A stretch of 64,000 bases of DNA from JAHRVQ01 sp029941905. GTDB lineage: Bacteria; Pseudomonadota; Gammaproteobacteria; Pseudomonadales; Azotimanducaceae. Position 1 is the first letter of the stretch; every line of letters begins with the position of its first letter. The notes under the pieces were generated by a model that saw nothing but the letters and a program-made list of their open reading frames with translations, made no database searches and had not been told where the DNA came from. Shown here piece after piece: positions 35,139 through 44,000 of the stretch. The translations under genes and the position numbers were made by a program. The DNA lies in contig JAPYTQ010000025.1 of assembly GCA_029941905.1 (NCBI GenBank), forward strand, positions 1 to 64,000, given 5' to 3'.

Positions 35139-35714
35139 CTATTCGTATGCAGCAAGCTCATTGACACAACCCGCTGCCCAGTACATAAAGTAGGGCATCT
35201 CCTTGTGACAATCCCACCAGTCATAGGCAATCATGCGGCCTGTCATAATCACCCCGGTCCAGAAAGCGATGGATAGCCCGGCAGCTATACGTATTCGTTT
35301 CGGTGGTACAGGGTCGTTGTCCCAGGTGTGACCCGACTTTTTGATGACCCGGCGGAGTAGAAATACGTTAATGGCGGCTGCAATAATGAGTACAACCTTT
35401 ATCCTGAACCAGATACTGGTCGTTGTTCTGACCGGAATGGCGTAGAAAAGCACAAAACCGGTAACTACCATCACGGTGAAACCAATCATCATGGGCTTGT
35501 CCAGTCTGTCGGCAATCGTGGATACAGGAGTATCTTTAAAGGCTACGCCGAGCATGCGCAGGTCGATAACAACTAACATGCCCAGAAAGAGCATTAACGT
35601 CAGCACATGAGTCGATTCGACCCATCCATACATATAGTAGGATTCGTGTAGGCCTGTACTCCACTGGTGTGTGTCCAGCCATTGGGCAAATCGGAAAAGT
35701 AACTCATTTAACAC
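35139..35714 (-). CDS. DUF6644-like integral membrane protein (paralogue)
   Basis: This 191-residue protein has four or five membrane helices: VESTHVLTLMLFLGMLVVID, MIGFTVMVVTGFVLFYAIPV, and AGLSIAFWTGVIMTGRMIAY followed by a short C-terminal tail DWWDCHKEMPYF. The HVLTL His and VIDLRMLGV motif align with HTSAMVL and DLRLMNVL of the downstream paralogue, 5 bp away. The pair probably forms a heteromeric membrane complex, perhaps binding heme through conserved His residues. No enzyme activity can be named. Confidence 0.75.
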   Translation of the reverse strand: MLNELLFRFAQWLDTHQWSTGLHESYYMYGWVESTHVLTLMLFLGMLVVIDLRMLGVAFKDTPVSTIADRLDKPMMIGFTVMVVTGFVLFYAIPVRTTTSIWFRIKVVLIIAAAINVFLLRRVIKKSGHTWDNDPVPPKRIRIAAGLSIAFWTGVIMTGRMIAYDWWDCHKEMPYFMYWAAGCVNELAAYE

Positions 35715-35830
35715 TGACAGGTAACCCGTTTTTTTCTTCTGGTTGGCGACATCATACGTGAAGGGTATGCTGTGGAATAGTCTAGGGGCATAATCACTGT
35801 TTGATGAAAACAGGTCTGAAGGAGAACTGC

Positions 35831-36202
35831 ATGAAGCTTGCTACAATGACTTTGCGACTAATATTGGCGTTACCGGTTTTGCTGGTCGGTCCCACGCAAG
35901 CTGCAGATTTACCCCCATGGGCACAACCCGATGTTGTTATGGCTGCCCTTGAAATACGCATGAGTGAGGATCAGATTCCGCAGTTTCGAGAGGCGGTATC
36001 AACTTATATTTCTGATCTCACTGCAATGGTTTCACAAGTGAGCCGGGGTAACAACGCGACAGGCATTGAACGGAAAATTAGAAGTAAGAATAACCATCTG
36101 GTCCAGAAAATGGACGAACGCATGGCAGAGTTTTTGTCGGCAGAACAAATGCAAAAGTACGAGATCTATCGGGATCTGTTACTGGCTGCAATGACGCCTT
36201 GA
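35831..36202 (+). CDS. Secreted helical protein, unknown
   Basis: ATG 35831 is chosen because GAAGGAG lies 6 nt upstream and it opens a signal peptide (MKLATMTLRLILALPVLLVG, cleavage after TQAA); an earlier in-frame ATG at 35801 would bury that signal. The 123-residue protein has a mature helical part (EDQIPQFREAVSTYISDLTA, later DERMAEFLSAEQMQKYEIYR) resembling Spy/CpxP-like or Zn-resistance-associated LTxxQ-type proteins. The role is not recognised. Confidence 0.72.
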   Translation: MKLATMTLRLILALPVLLVGPTQAADLPPWAQPDVVMAALEIRMSEDQIPQFREAVSTYISDLTAMVSQVSRGNNATGIERKIRSKNNHLVQKMDERMAEFLSAEQMQKYEIYRDLLLAAMTP

Positions 36203-36383
36203 TAGTTAATCTAACGTGATAAATAAGGGGCAACTGAATTGTTTTACATTGCATGCTCCAGTACAGGTCGTTAGCCAAATCTGCCTGTCGCATAACGCGT
36301 CAGTCAGGGGAAAACAGCTGAAAATGAAATCCATTCATATGGAAAATACTTAATAAAACCAATAAGATAAGACTGTTTTAAGG

Positions 36384-36458
36384 TTATTCACCATGTTGTC
36401 CACAGTGTCGCCACGACTTATATACAGATATTCGTGACTTATCCCCAGCTTATCCACC
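36384..36458 (+). promoter_or_regulatory. Array of five DnaA-box-like 9-mers
   Basis: Five same-strand 9-mers each differ by one base from TTATNCACA: TTATTCACC (36384), TTGTCCACA (36396), TTATATACA (36418), TTATCCCCA (36439) and TTATCCACC (36450). Start-to-start distances are 12, 22, 21 and 11 bp, close to whole helical turns. The preceding 60 bp (about 36325-36383) are clearly AT-rich, as in an unwinding element. DnaA binds such boxes at origins, datA-like titration sites and some promoters. Neighbouring genes are not the usual dnaA, rpmH, gidA or mioC, so origin status is unproven. Confidence 0.55.
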
Positions 36459-36514
36459 TGACCTTGCGAACGTTTCATTAGCCATCAGTGTTCATTGTGA
36501 TAAATTGTCTATCA

Positions 36515-37068
36515 ACGGTTCGGCATGGTCGTTCACCCGGAAACGGGGAATGGTCCAGGTTCAAACCGAAAGACCTGTGCCGGGTCGAGGTCGCCGAGGC
36601 AAAGGCGGCTTAAGGGTTACCGGCAACTTCTTCGGAAGTATTTGCGACCCTGTCGTTGCAAAAGACCGGATACCTGTTCACTGATTGTCGGCGATCGACC
36701 CAGTTAGTGAGGACGTAAGCAACGCGTCCGAAAATAATGGCTTAAAGCAAGCTGGTTGTGAACGGACCCAGAGACGTTTGGTGACGGCAGCAACCAAAGT
36801 GTGAGGGACCTGGATTGACTTCTCTCTAACGGCTGAATCTAACGGTTCAGCAAAAAAGAGTAGAAGAAAATCTGGAGAACAAGCGCACCGGGTTAACCGG
36901 CCAGAGCTTTTACACCTCGGAGTGATCCGTCGGTTTGAGAGTTCCGGCCCAAGACCCAACCGGATCTTCGGATTCGGAAGGATAGACCCAGTAATTTTGG
37001 ATTCGTCCATTATTACCCCGGCCAAATCCTAATCCTGAAACCCCGCTTCGGCGGGGTTTCTCTTTTTT
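36515..37068 (+). ncRNA. Probable large structured non-coding RNA of unknown family
   Basis: About 550 nt between the DnaA-like boxes and an intrinsic terminator hold no convincing protein gene but many local hairpins. These are CCCG-GAAA-CGGG (36536-36547), CGCC/GGCG (36592-36607), ACTTC-TTCG-GAAGT (36626-36639), GGACG/CGTCC (36711-36729), TTTGGT/ACCAAA (36777-36798), CTGAA/TTCAG (36833-36850) and CCGGATC-TTCG-GATTCGG (36960-36977). AATAATGG at 36733 can pair long-range with CCATTATT at 37007. The GNRA and UUCG loops and the terminator favour a plus-strand RNA. I find no RNase P, tmRNA, 6S or rRNA signature motifs. The 5' end is a guess. Confidence 0.6.
37038..37068 (+). terminator. Strong intrinsic terminator
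   Basis: AAACCCCGC (37038-37046), loop TTCG, GCGGGGTTT (37051-37059), then CTCTTTTTT. This is a textbook rho-independent terminator on the plus strand, and it ends the structured RNA region rather than a protein gene. Confidence 0.92.
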
Positions 37069-37190
37069 ATCCCTTTTTTTAGACCCCTTCACTTCCCGGA
37101 CCCGTCTGAAACACTCACAACCGCTTCGGAAGTCGCTAATGCATTGAATGTCTGGCATGCTGATCAACTGATCAGGTATGGGGTTACACT

Positions 37191-38006
37191 ATGAATGGTT
37201 TTACAGACATAGAATACCGGGTTGACGGTTGTGCTGCAGTAATCACGCTGAACCGGCCGGAAAAGCTCAATGCTTTTACTTACCACACGCTCAACGAAAT
37301 TAGAACCGCTGTTAATCAGTCAGTTGCTGACTCGGACATCATCGGAATAGTGCTCACAGGCAACGGCAGGGGGTTCTCTGCCGGGTTGGACTCTCAGGTT
37401 CTTGCAGAAGTCACCAGCGGCAAGGAGACCACCAGGAGCGACGCTGAAATGAGTGAGGATGAGTTGCCCGGCATTTTCAGCTATCTGCTCGAAGTACCCA
37501 AACCGGTGATCGCAGCGGTCAATGGTGTAGCCGCAGGTGGTGGTTTGATCCTGGCACTGATGAGTGATATCAGGATCGCGTCAACCGATGCGAGTTTTAT
37601 CACTGTCTTTCTAAAACGTGGTCTTATCGCTGAACACGGTTCCAGCTGGATCTTGCCAAGAATGGTGGGAACCGGGCGTGCTCTGGATCTGTTGTGGATG
37701 AGTGACAGGATTGACGCCGCGACAGCGCAGCAACTTGGGCTGGTAGAAAAGCTGGTAGAGCCGGATCAGTTAGTGCATCAGGCCTGTGCGTATATAGAAC
37801 GTATGGCGGAAACGTCTGCGCCACTGGCGATTGCTGAAACCAAGCGACTGGTTTACGGCCATCTCGGCAAAGGCTATGTTGATGCGCTGCACGAAGCCAA
37901 TGAATCGCAAAATCGATTTATTGCAGCACCGGATGCCTCAGAAGGTGCCAGCGCACTGCTGGAGAAACGGAAACCCAATTTCCAGAGACTCGGTGAGGAA
38001 AAATAA
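37191..38006 (+). CDS. Enoyl-CoA hydratase/isomerase family protein
   Basis: This 271-residue crotonase-fold protein has AAVITLNRPEKLNAFTYHTL at the start, the oxyanion-hole pieces GRGFSAGLDSQVL and NGVAAGGGLILALMSDIRIA, and GLIAEHGSSWILPRMVG with the Glu at the usual active-site position. It hydrates or isomerises enoyl-CoA in acyl-CoA degradation. It is followed by an acyl-CoA dehydrogenase and an enone reductase on the same strand, a beta-oxidation-like set. The substrate is unknown. Confidence 0.9.
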   Translation: MNGFTDIEYRVDGCAAVITLNRPEKLNAFTYHTLNEIRTAVNQSVADSDIIGIVLTGNGRGFSAGLDSQVLAEVTSGKETTRSDAEMSEDELPGIFSYLLEVPKPVIAAVNGVAAGGGLILALMSDIRIASTDASFITVFLKRGLIAEHGSSWILPRMVGTGRALDLLWMSDRIDAATAQQLGLVEKLVEPDQLVHQACAYIERMAETSAPLAIAETKRLVYGHLGKGYVDALHEANESQNRFIAAPDASEGASALLEKRKPNFQRLGEEK

Positions 38007-38177
38007 TTCGAACTCAACCCCGCTATTTCATTGTGAAATACCAAGAGATAAAGAGATACATATCATGCTGGTTGATATTGCTGGTTCTGATCAAGGGAAA
38101 ACCGTAAATTAGCAGCAACAATCTGGGTGTAAAACACTTTTACTATTGCAAGAAAGCCGCAGAACAACGGAGAAAAA

Positions 38178-39425
38178 ATGCCTGATCTAGAAAATGACTT
38201 ATTCACACTGGCGATGTCAGAGAAAGCACAACCTTTGATGGATGCGGTAAAAAAACATATTAAACAGAACGTGGAACCCATCACTGAAGAGTTCTTTGCA
38301 CTTGAGAAGGGCAAGGAAGATCGCTGGTCCTGGCACCCACGGCAACTTGAATTACTCGATGGCGCAAAGGAAAAAGCCAAGCAATCCGGGTTATGGAACT
38401 TCTTCCTGCCTGATTCTGAAATGGGAGATGGCCTGACCAATCTGGACTATGCCTATATTGCGACGGAACTTGGAAAGTATGCCCTGGCGTCAGAAACGTT
38501 GAATTGTAGCGCTCCGGACACAGGTAACATGGAAGTGCTGGAACGGGTTGGCACTGAGGCACAGAAGGAAAAATGGCTGAAGCCGTTGTTGAATGGTGAA
38601 ATTCGTTCGGCCTATGCCATGACGGAGCCTGGTCTGCCGTCGTCCGATGCAAAAAATATCAGCACCCAGGCAGTGCTCGATGGTGATGAGTGGGTGATAA
38701 ATGGCGAGAAATTTTATATCTCAGGAGCCGGAGACCCACGATGCAAAATTATGATCACCATGGTCAAGACCAGCCCTGATGCGCCTCCGAGTCAGCAGCA
38801 ATCACAGATTCTGGTGCCAAAAGACACCCCGGGCGTTGAGATCCTGGAAGGTATGCAGGTATTTGGCCAAGATCATGCGCCCCGCGGCCATATGCATATC
38901 AAATTCAACAATGTTCGGGTGCCCAAAGAGAACATTCTGCTGGGTGAAGGGCGAGGATTTGAAATTTCCCAGGTCAGGTTGGGTCCCGGTCGAATTCATC
39001 ACTGTATGCGCTCTATTGGTAAAGCCGAAAAGGCGCTTGAGCTGATGGTGACCAGGGCCGGTAGTCGAGTTGCTTTTGGTAAGCCGATTGCGAAATTGGG
39101 AAAAAATCTTGAAGTCATCTCACGGGCACGTATTGAAATTGATGCAATGCGCCTCATGGTGCTGCAGGCGGCGAAGGCGATGGACGTCCTCGGTAACAAG
39201 GAAGCCAGGGTCTATGTGAGTGCCGTGAAAGCCATGGTTCCTGAAAAGGTTTGTCTCATCATCGACCAGGCGATACAGATGCATGGCGCGACCGGAATCT
39301 CACAGTGGACACCACTGGCGGCAATGTATACTGATCTGCGTCACCTGCGGTTCGCCGACGGACCGGATGAGGTGCACCATATGGTGGTTGGACGCAGTGA
39401 GTTGCAGAAGTATGACCTGTGGTAG
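38178..39425 (+). CDS. Acyl-CoA dehydrogenase
   Basis: The 415-residue protein has the FAD-dependent acyl-CoA dehydrogenase signature AYAMTEPGLPSSDAKNISTQ, WVINGEKFYISGAGDP, GFEISQVRLGPGRIHHCMRS and the C-terminal HGATGISQWTPLAAMYTDLR, with GPDEVHHMVVGR. It is of the longer ACAD10/11-like branch that often acts on branched or hydroxylated acyl-CoA (inference from motif style). It makes the alpha-beta double bond and passes electrons to ETF. It lies 9 bp before the MDR reductase gene. Confidence 0.92.
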   Translation: MPDLENDLFTLAMSEKAQPLMDAVKKHIKQNVEPITEEFFALEKGKEDRWSWHPRQLELLDGAKEKAKQSGLWNFFLPDSEMGDGLTNLDYAYIATELGKYALASETLNCSAPDTGNMEVLERVGTEAQKEKWLKPLLNGEIRSAYAMTEPGLPSSDAKNISTQAVLDGDEWVINGEKFYISGAGDPRCKIMITMVKTSPDAPPSQQQSQILVPKDTPGVEILEGMQVFGQDHAPRGHMHIKFNNVRVPKENILLGEGRGFEISQVRLGPGRIHHCMRSIGKAEKALELMVTRAGSRVAFGKPIAKLGKNLEVISRARIEIDAMRLMVLQAAKAMDVLGNKEARVYVSAVKAMVPEKVCLIIDQAIQMHGATGISQWTPLAAMYTDLRHLRFADGPDEVHHMVVGRSELQKYDLW

Positions 39426-39434
39426 GGACTTATA

Positions 39435-40466
39435 ATGACAAATAAAACGACAGACCTTACATCGTCAGAGAATCGCCAGGTAATAATTGATTCTTTACCG
39501 GACGGCCCGTTGATGGAATCGAATTACCGAATGGAAACCGGCCCGATACCAGAACCCGTTGAGGCTGAAGTGTTGTGCCGAACTCTGGTGCTGACCATTG
39601 GCGCGGGAACCCGGGCAGGGTTACAAGGCAGTGCCAGTTACGCTGGTGCACCAAAAACAAATATTGTGATGAACGGAACGGGTGTAGGCCGGGTTGTCAA
39701 GTCTAATGACCCGCGGCTGTCGGAAGGTGATCTGGTGGTGTGTCCCTCCGGGTGGCAGGAATACTCAGTACACAAAGGCAAAAACCTGACCCGGGTCGAA
39801 GATGATATCGACCCTGCTCACTATCTGGGTGCGTTGGGTACCAATGGCTTGACCGCCTATTTTGGATTGCTGAAAGTTGGCGATCCCAGTGAGGGAGAAA
39901 CAGTGTTGGTTTCTGCGGCGGCGGGTTCTGTGGGGCACCTGGTTGGGCAGATTGCAAAAATTAAAGGCTGTCGCACGGTAGGTGTTACCTCGACTGCCGG
40001 GAAGTGTCATCTGCTGGAGGACAAGCTTGGCTATGACGCCTCGGTTTCGTACCGCTCGGATGATTTTCGGGCAGAGCTCAAGCAAGCATGTACCAACGGC
40101 GTTGATGTGTATTTTGACAATACCGGCGGAGACATTCTTGGTAATGCGCTATTTCGCATGAACGAGCACAGCAGAATTGTCTGCTGTGGTGTGGTTTCGC
40201 AATACGATACTTCCAACCCCGCAGGGGGGCCAAGGGGTATACCCGGGCTGCTGGTCAACAAACGGATTCGAATGGAAGGCTTTCTGGTGTTTGATTTTCT
40301 TGAACAGTACGAATCTGCCCGAGAAGAAATTAAATCCTGGATCAAGTCAGGATCCCTGGTGCCGCTTAACGATGAGTTTAATGGTCTGGAGCGGGCACCA
40401 GCAGCATTCGTTGATTTGTTGGCCGGTGGCAATGTAGGGACGCGAATAATCCGGGTCGCCGACTAG
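39435..40466 (+). CDS. NADP-dependent MDR oxidoreductase (prostaglandin reductase-like)
   Basis: The 343-residue protein is a paralogue of the one at 9288. It has VLVSAAAGSVGHLVGQIAKI for NADP binding, GVDVYFDNTGGDILGNALF and MNEHSRIVCCGVVSQYD. No zinc ligands are present. It reduces activated double bonds. It is tightly coupled to the acyl-CoA dehydrogenase, and its stop overlaps the convergent gluconokinase stop in CTAG. Confidence 0.88.
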   Translation: MTNKTTDLTSSENRQVIIDSLPDGPLMESNYRMETGPIPEPVEAEVLCRTLVLTIGAGTRAGLQGSASYAGAPKTNIVMNGTGVGRVVKSNDPRLSEGDLVVCPSGWQEYSVHKGKNLTRVEDDIDPAHYLGALGTNGLTAYFGLLKVGDPSEGETVLVSAAAGSVGHLVGQIAKIKGCRTVGVTSTAGKCHLLEDKLGYDASVSYRSDDFRAELKQACTNGVDVYFDNTGGDILGNALFRMNEHSRIVCCGVVSQYDTSNPAGGPRGIPGLLVNKRIRMEGFLVFDFLEQYESAREEIKSWIKSGSLVPLNDEFNGLERAPAAFVDLLAGGNVGTRIIRVAD

Positions 40467-40966
40467 CATCCTGTACTGCGATCCTTGATGATCGCATTGA
40501 CAATCGTTTCGCAAATTATTTCCCGGCTAAGTTGTATGCTGACGACTAAACCATTCTTCGCCGGTTCAAGGGAACTGAACTGGCTGCGGAGTAAATTGTC
40601 GTTCATAAATGCGTGTGTTCTGGTGGCCAGCCGCGCCTGTATGAGTTCGAAACTTCCTTCAAGTAGCACTGAAAAAATCCTCTTCTGATCGACCCCGAGT
40701 AATTCCCGATAAGATTGTTTGAGAGCGGAGCATGCAAGAACCGTGTGTTTTCCCTGCTGGTTGTTGTTGGCGATCAGATTCCGCAACCTGGTCAACCAGG
40801 GTACTCGATCCTCGTCTGACAAGGGTAGTCCCTGGCGCATTTTTTCAATATTTTGCTCCGGGTGGTAGTCATCAGCATCGATGAACTGCCAATTGAGTTG
40901 TTCCGCAAGTTGTTTGCCGATAGTTGATTTACCGCAACCACTCACTCCGAACAGAACGATAACCAT
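40463..40966 (-). CDS. gntK: Gluconokinase
   Basis: ATG 40966 is chosen: CGGAG lies 9 nt upstream and the P-loop follows directly (VIVLFGVSGCGKSTIGKQLA). Longer frames run back into the gnd gene. The 167-residue protein then has FIDADDYHPEQNIEKMRQGL, PLSDEDRVPWLTRL and VLACSALKQSYRELL, all diagnostic of GntK. It phosphorylates gluconate to 6-phosphogluconate, which is the substrate of the enzyme encoded just upstream. Together they form a leftward gnd-gntK pair feeding gluconate to the pentose phosphate pathway. Confidence 0.93.
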   Translation of the reverse strand: MVIVLFGVSGCGKSTIGKQLAEQLNWQFIDADDYHPEQNIEKMRQGLPLSDEDRVPWLTRLRNLIANNNQQGKHTVLACSALKQSYRELLGVDQKRIFSVLLEGSFELIQARLATRTHAFMNDNLLRSQFSSLEPAKNGLVVSIQLSREIICETIVNAIIKDRSTGC

Positions 40967-41009
40967 GAACAGACACTCCGCCACCTGGTTTAATAAAAAG
41001 ATTAAGAAT

Positions 41010-42443
41010 CTATGCGTCTTCCCAGTCGACATGAAATTTACCTTCACGATCGGTTCGCTCGAAGGTGTGAGCGCCAAAGAAATCTCTTTGTGCCTGAATC
41101 AGGTTGCTAGGCAGAGTTTCTGAGAGGTAAGAGTCGACGTAAGCCAGTGATGCGGACATGGCAGGCATTGACGAACCTGATTGGATGCCAGCAGCAACCA
41201 GGGAGCGCCAGGAATTCTGGCTTTGTTCAATAATCGGCTTGAGACCGGGAGCCAGCAATAGGTTCTCCAGTTCGCCGTTTTCATCAAATGCCTGTTTGAT
41301 ATCCGTAAGTAAAGCCGAACGAATAATACATCCCCCGCGCCACAGGCTTGCCACGCTTCCCAGGTTCGTGCCCCAGGAGAATTCCCTGGCAGCGCCTCCC
41401 AGTAAAGAGAAGCCCTGTGCATAGGTGCACAGGATGGCAGCCAATAATGCCTCGCCAATGATCGTTGTCCAGCCAGCCTGGTCTTCGACCGTAGTAGCTG
41501 CGCTAGTCACAATGCTGTGTGTATCGCTGTGTGGGTAGAGGCGGGACGCTTGTTCTCTTTGGTCTTTCATGGCAGAGAGGTGTCGCTCAGTCACTGCGGC
41601 GACAATCGTAGGAATGGGAACGCCTAACTGCATCGCGGAGTATACTGTCCACTGGCCTGTACCCTTTTGCTCTGCACGATCCGAAATAAGGTTGAGTAAC
41701 AGCGTTCCTGTGAGCTCGTCCGGCTGGACTAAGATTTTCTCGGTAATTTCAACAAGGTAAGATTCGAGTGGTCCTTTGTTGAATTCAGCAAAGGTTGCAC
41801 CAGCTCTTTCGGAGCTCCAGCCAAGCGCTTGCTGCATAAACCGGTAGGTCTCTGCAATAAGCTGCATGATGCCGTATTCAATACCGTTGTGAACCATCTT
41901 GACGTAGTGTCCGGCGCCATCTGGCCCGACATGATCAAAACAGGGATCAGAGTTTATGTGGGTAGATATGGCTTCGAACAAGGGCAGACATTGATTGTAA
42001 GCATCGATATTTCCGCCGACCATGACCGAGGCGCCATGTCGGGCTCCTTTTGCGCCTCCGGATATTCCAGTGCCCAGGTACTGAATCCCCTGTTGCTCCA
42101 GCATAAGGTGACGCCGGTGAGTATCCTCAAAATGTGAATTCCCACCGTCGATAATAATGTCATCCCTGTCCAGTATCGCTACCAGGTCGTCGATAACCCG
42201 GTCAACGGGGTCCCCCGCGGTGACCATAAGTAAGATTTTCCTTGGACGGTCCAGGGTTTTGACAAATGCGTGAATTGAGTCGGTTTTGTACAGCCGGGAA
42301 TCGCTGTTTGCTGGTTGAATAAGGCTATGGACTTCGTCCGAATTGTAACTGAAAACTGCAACGTCCAGTTGCTCCAACAGGTTTTGAGTTAGATTGCGCC
42401 CCATCAAGCCCAGGCCAATGACGCCAATGGTCGTCTTTGTCAT
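41010..42443 (-). CDS. gnd: 6-phosphogluconate dehydrogenase, decarboxylating
   Basis: The 477-residue protein has the NADP motif TIGVIGLGLMGRNL, IIDGGNSHFEDTHRR, GTGISGGAKGARHGASVMVG and HYVKMVHNGIEYGIMQLIAE with the catalytic Lys. Further on are QKGTGQWTVYSAMQLGVP and the C-terminal LIQAQRDFFGAHTFERTD. It converts 6-phosphogluconate to ribulose 5-phosphate with NADPH. It is immediately upstream of gntK. Confidence 0.95.
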   Translation of the reverse strand: MTKTTIGVIGLGLMGRNLTQNLLEQLDVAVFSYNSDEVHSLIQPANSDSRLYKTDSIHAFVKTLDRPRKILLMVTAGDPVDRVIDDLVAILDRDDIIIDGGNSHFEDTHRRHLMLEQQGIQYLGTGISGGAKGARHGASVMVGGNIDAYNQCLPLFEAISTHINSDPCFDHVGPDGAGHYVKMVHNGIEYGIMQLIAETYRFMQQALGWSSERAGATFAEFNKGPLESYLVEITEKILVQPDELTGTLLLNLISDRAEQKGTGQWTVYSAMQLGVPIPTIVAAVTERHLSAMKDQREQASRLYPHSDTHSIVTSAATTVEDQAGWTTIIGEALLAAILCTYAQGFSLLGGAAREFSWGTNLGSVASLWRGGCIIRSALLTDIKQAFDENGELENLLLAPGLKPIIEQSQNSWRSLVAAGIQSGSSMPAMSASLAYVDSYLSETLPSNLIQAQRDFFGAHTFERTDREGKFHVDWEDA

Positions 42444-42483
42444 TGTCCGTCCCTCATTTCAACAGTGTATAGGTTCGGCTCCC

Positions 42484-43356
42484 CTATGATTCACTATCCG
42501 TAAGGGCGTTAAATTTGTTGATCACACTGGCGTTGATGGCACGTTCCGGTGGTTGAATGCCCGCATTGCCTGATTCCCCCGGTTCCGGGTCAGAATAGTA
42601 ACCCAGCGCGTAATTACCCATGGAGTAACCCAATAGATCCTGTAACGCTGGCTCCAGGTTTTTTGCAATATGCGGTGGACAGGACAGGTACTGGTTTTCT
42701 TCCTGGCGCAGCCACCCCAGGCAGTAGGTGATATTCAACCCCATTCTGGATTCGTCGGCCCGGTTCTCACCTCCCGAATGAATCACCGAGCCGGTGTAAA
42801 GCAGTACCGAACCACGGTTCATCTCTGCCTGACAGACTTCGTCCGGTTCTGCTCTTCTTTTGTAAGGCCAATGGTTGCTTCCGGGTACGACCCGGGTAGC
42901 GCCATTTTCAGAATTGAAATCAGTCAACGCCCAGATAGTGTTGAACTGCGGTTCGATGGAGGCTGGCAGATGCGTGCCCCAGGCCAGACGATCACGATGC
43001 AGCACCTGGGCACCTTCACCTGGACCTATGTTAATCGTCTGGGTCAGGTGGAGAATAATTTTCTCCGTAAAAGGAAGCAGGAAGCCATTAGCCAGAGACA
43101 GAATTTTGCTGTCGGTGACAATATCCCGACAAGCCGGTGTTCGTGCAACCAATGCACCGGTTCTGCGGGTACTCTTACCGGAGAAATCATCACCGCCAAA
43201 ACGTGTGTTTTCCACAAACGGAGCGACCTGTTGTCTAATTGTTGCTGCAAGGCTCAGATCGAGCGCATTTGACAGGATGCAGGCGCCATCGCGTTTGATG
43301 ACGTCAAGAATGTCATCGTCAGATGTATTGGCAGGTAAGGTTTCAAGTTGTGGCAT
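42484..43356 (-). CDS. Phytanoyl-CoA dioxygenase family protein
   Basis: This 290-residue protein has the iron-site motif GAQVLHRDRLAWGTH (His-Arg-Asp), GATRVVPGSNHWPY and the distal SVIHSGGENRADESRMG with His and the 2-oxoglutarate Arg. The block RQEENQYLSCPPHIAKNL matches the paralogue at 11760, placing both in one subgroup. It is expected to hydroxylate a small organic substrate in the cytoplasm. It lies 14 bp downstream of a cupin gene on the same strand, so the two probably form an operon. Confidence 0.88.
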   Translation of the reverse strand: MPQLETLPANTSDDDILDVIKRDGACILSNALDLSLAATIRQQVAPFVENTRFGGDDFSGKSTRRTGALVARTPACRDIVTDSKILSLANGFLLPFTEKIILHLTQTINIGPGEGAQVLHRDRLAWGTHLPASIEPQFNTIWALTDFNSENGATRVVPGSNHWPYKRRAEPDEVCQAEMNRGSVLLYTGSVIHSGGENRADESRMGLNITYCLGWLRQEENQYLSCPPHIAKNLEPALQDLLGYSMGNYALGYYSDPEPGESGNAGIQPPERAINASVINKFNALTDSES

Positions 43357-43370
43357 TTGTTCTTCTCCGT

Positions 43371-43838
43371 CTATGGTGCAGCATGAATCGGGTCAACCCA
43401 GTGCAACCCGTCTGGATCTTCGATGACAGGAATATCCAGATTAACTATAACGGGATCCTGATCACTGCGAACCAGCATGCAATGCAAAGCTTCATTTTCA
43501 CTGGCGTTGATTTCCTGGTGCGGAACATAAGGCGGGACGAAAATAAAATCACCGGGCCCTGCTTCTGCAACATATTGAAGCTTGTCTCCCCAGCGCATAC
43601 GGGCACGGCCGCTGACGATGTAAATAATGCTCTCCAGTGCACCATGATGGTGTGCACCTGTCTTCGCATCTGGATGAATTTCCACCGTTCCGGCCCAGAG
43701 CTTTTGCGCACCGGCTGTTGCGTAGGTCACTGCTGCGGCACGATTCATACCGGGAGTTTGGGGGGTGTTGATATCCAGATGCTCGCCGCTGATGACTTTG
43801 ACACCCTCGTTGCGCCAGTCTTTGGTCTCTTCAGTCAT
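43371..43838 (-). CDS. Cupin-domain protein
   Basis: The 155-residue single cupin has TVEIHPDAKTGAHHHGALES (metal-binding HxH region), IYIVSGRARMRWGDKL and GDFIFVPPYVPHQEINASEN, the second cupin motif with its His. It may be a small dioxygenase, isomerase or sugar-acid binding protein. It is first in a leftward pair with a PhyH-like gene and diverges from another PhyH gene at 44001. Confidence 0.85.
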   Translation of the reverse strand: MTEETKDWRNEGVKVISGEHLDINTPQTPGMNRAAAVTYATAGAQKLWAGTVEIHPDAKTGAHHHGALESIIYIVSGRARMRWGDKLQYVAEAGPGDFIFVPPYVPHQEINASENEALHCMLVRSDQDPVIVNLDIPVIEDPDGLHWVDPIHAAP

Positions 43839-44000
43839 AGGATTGATTCGGATTAGTGGCCAGATAGAGACTTAACCATCTTCTGTGGGTATTGGCAAAC
43901 CCAATAAACCACGGGCACAGATCTCCCATGACCTTGCCATGAAGGTTTTTATTAGTGTAGTGTCCTGTTAATAACTCTACTTGTTAAGGATATTAGTGCG

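Noticed and set aside
36515..37068. CsrB/RsmZ-type RNA because of many GGA triplets
   Set aside because: The GGA triplets are mostly in stems or unpaired spacers, not in repeated short hairpin loops with an ANGGA pattern.
36678..37167. Minus-strand open frames of 115 and 85 codons
   Set aside because: They lie antisense to the strongly structured region, cross the terminator or its stems, have no ribosome site and no recognisable protein motif.
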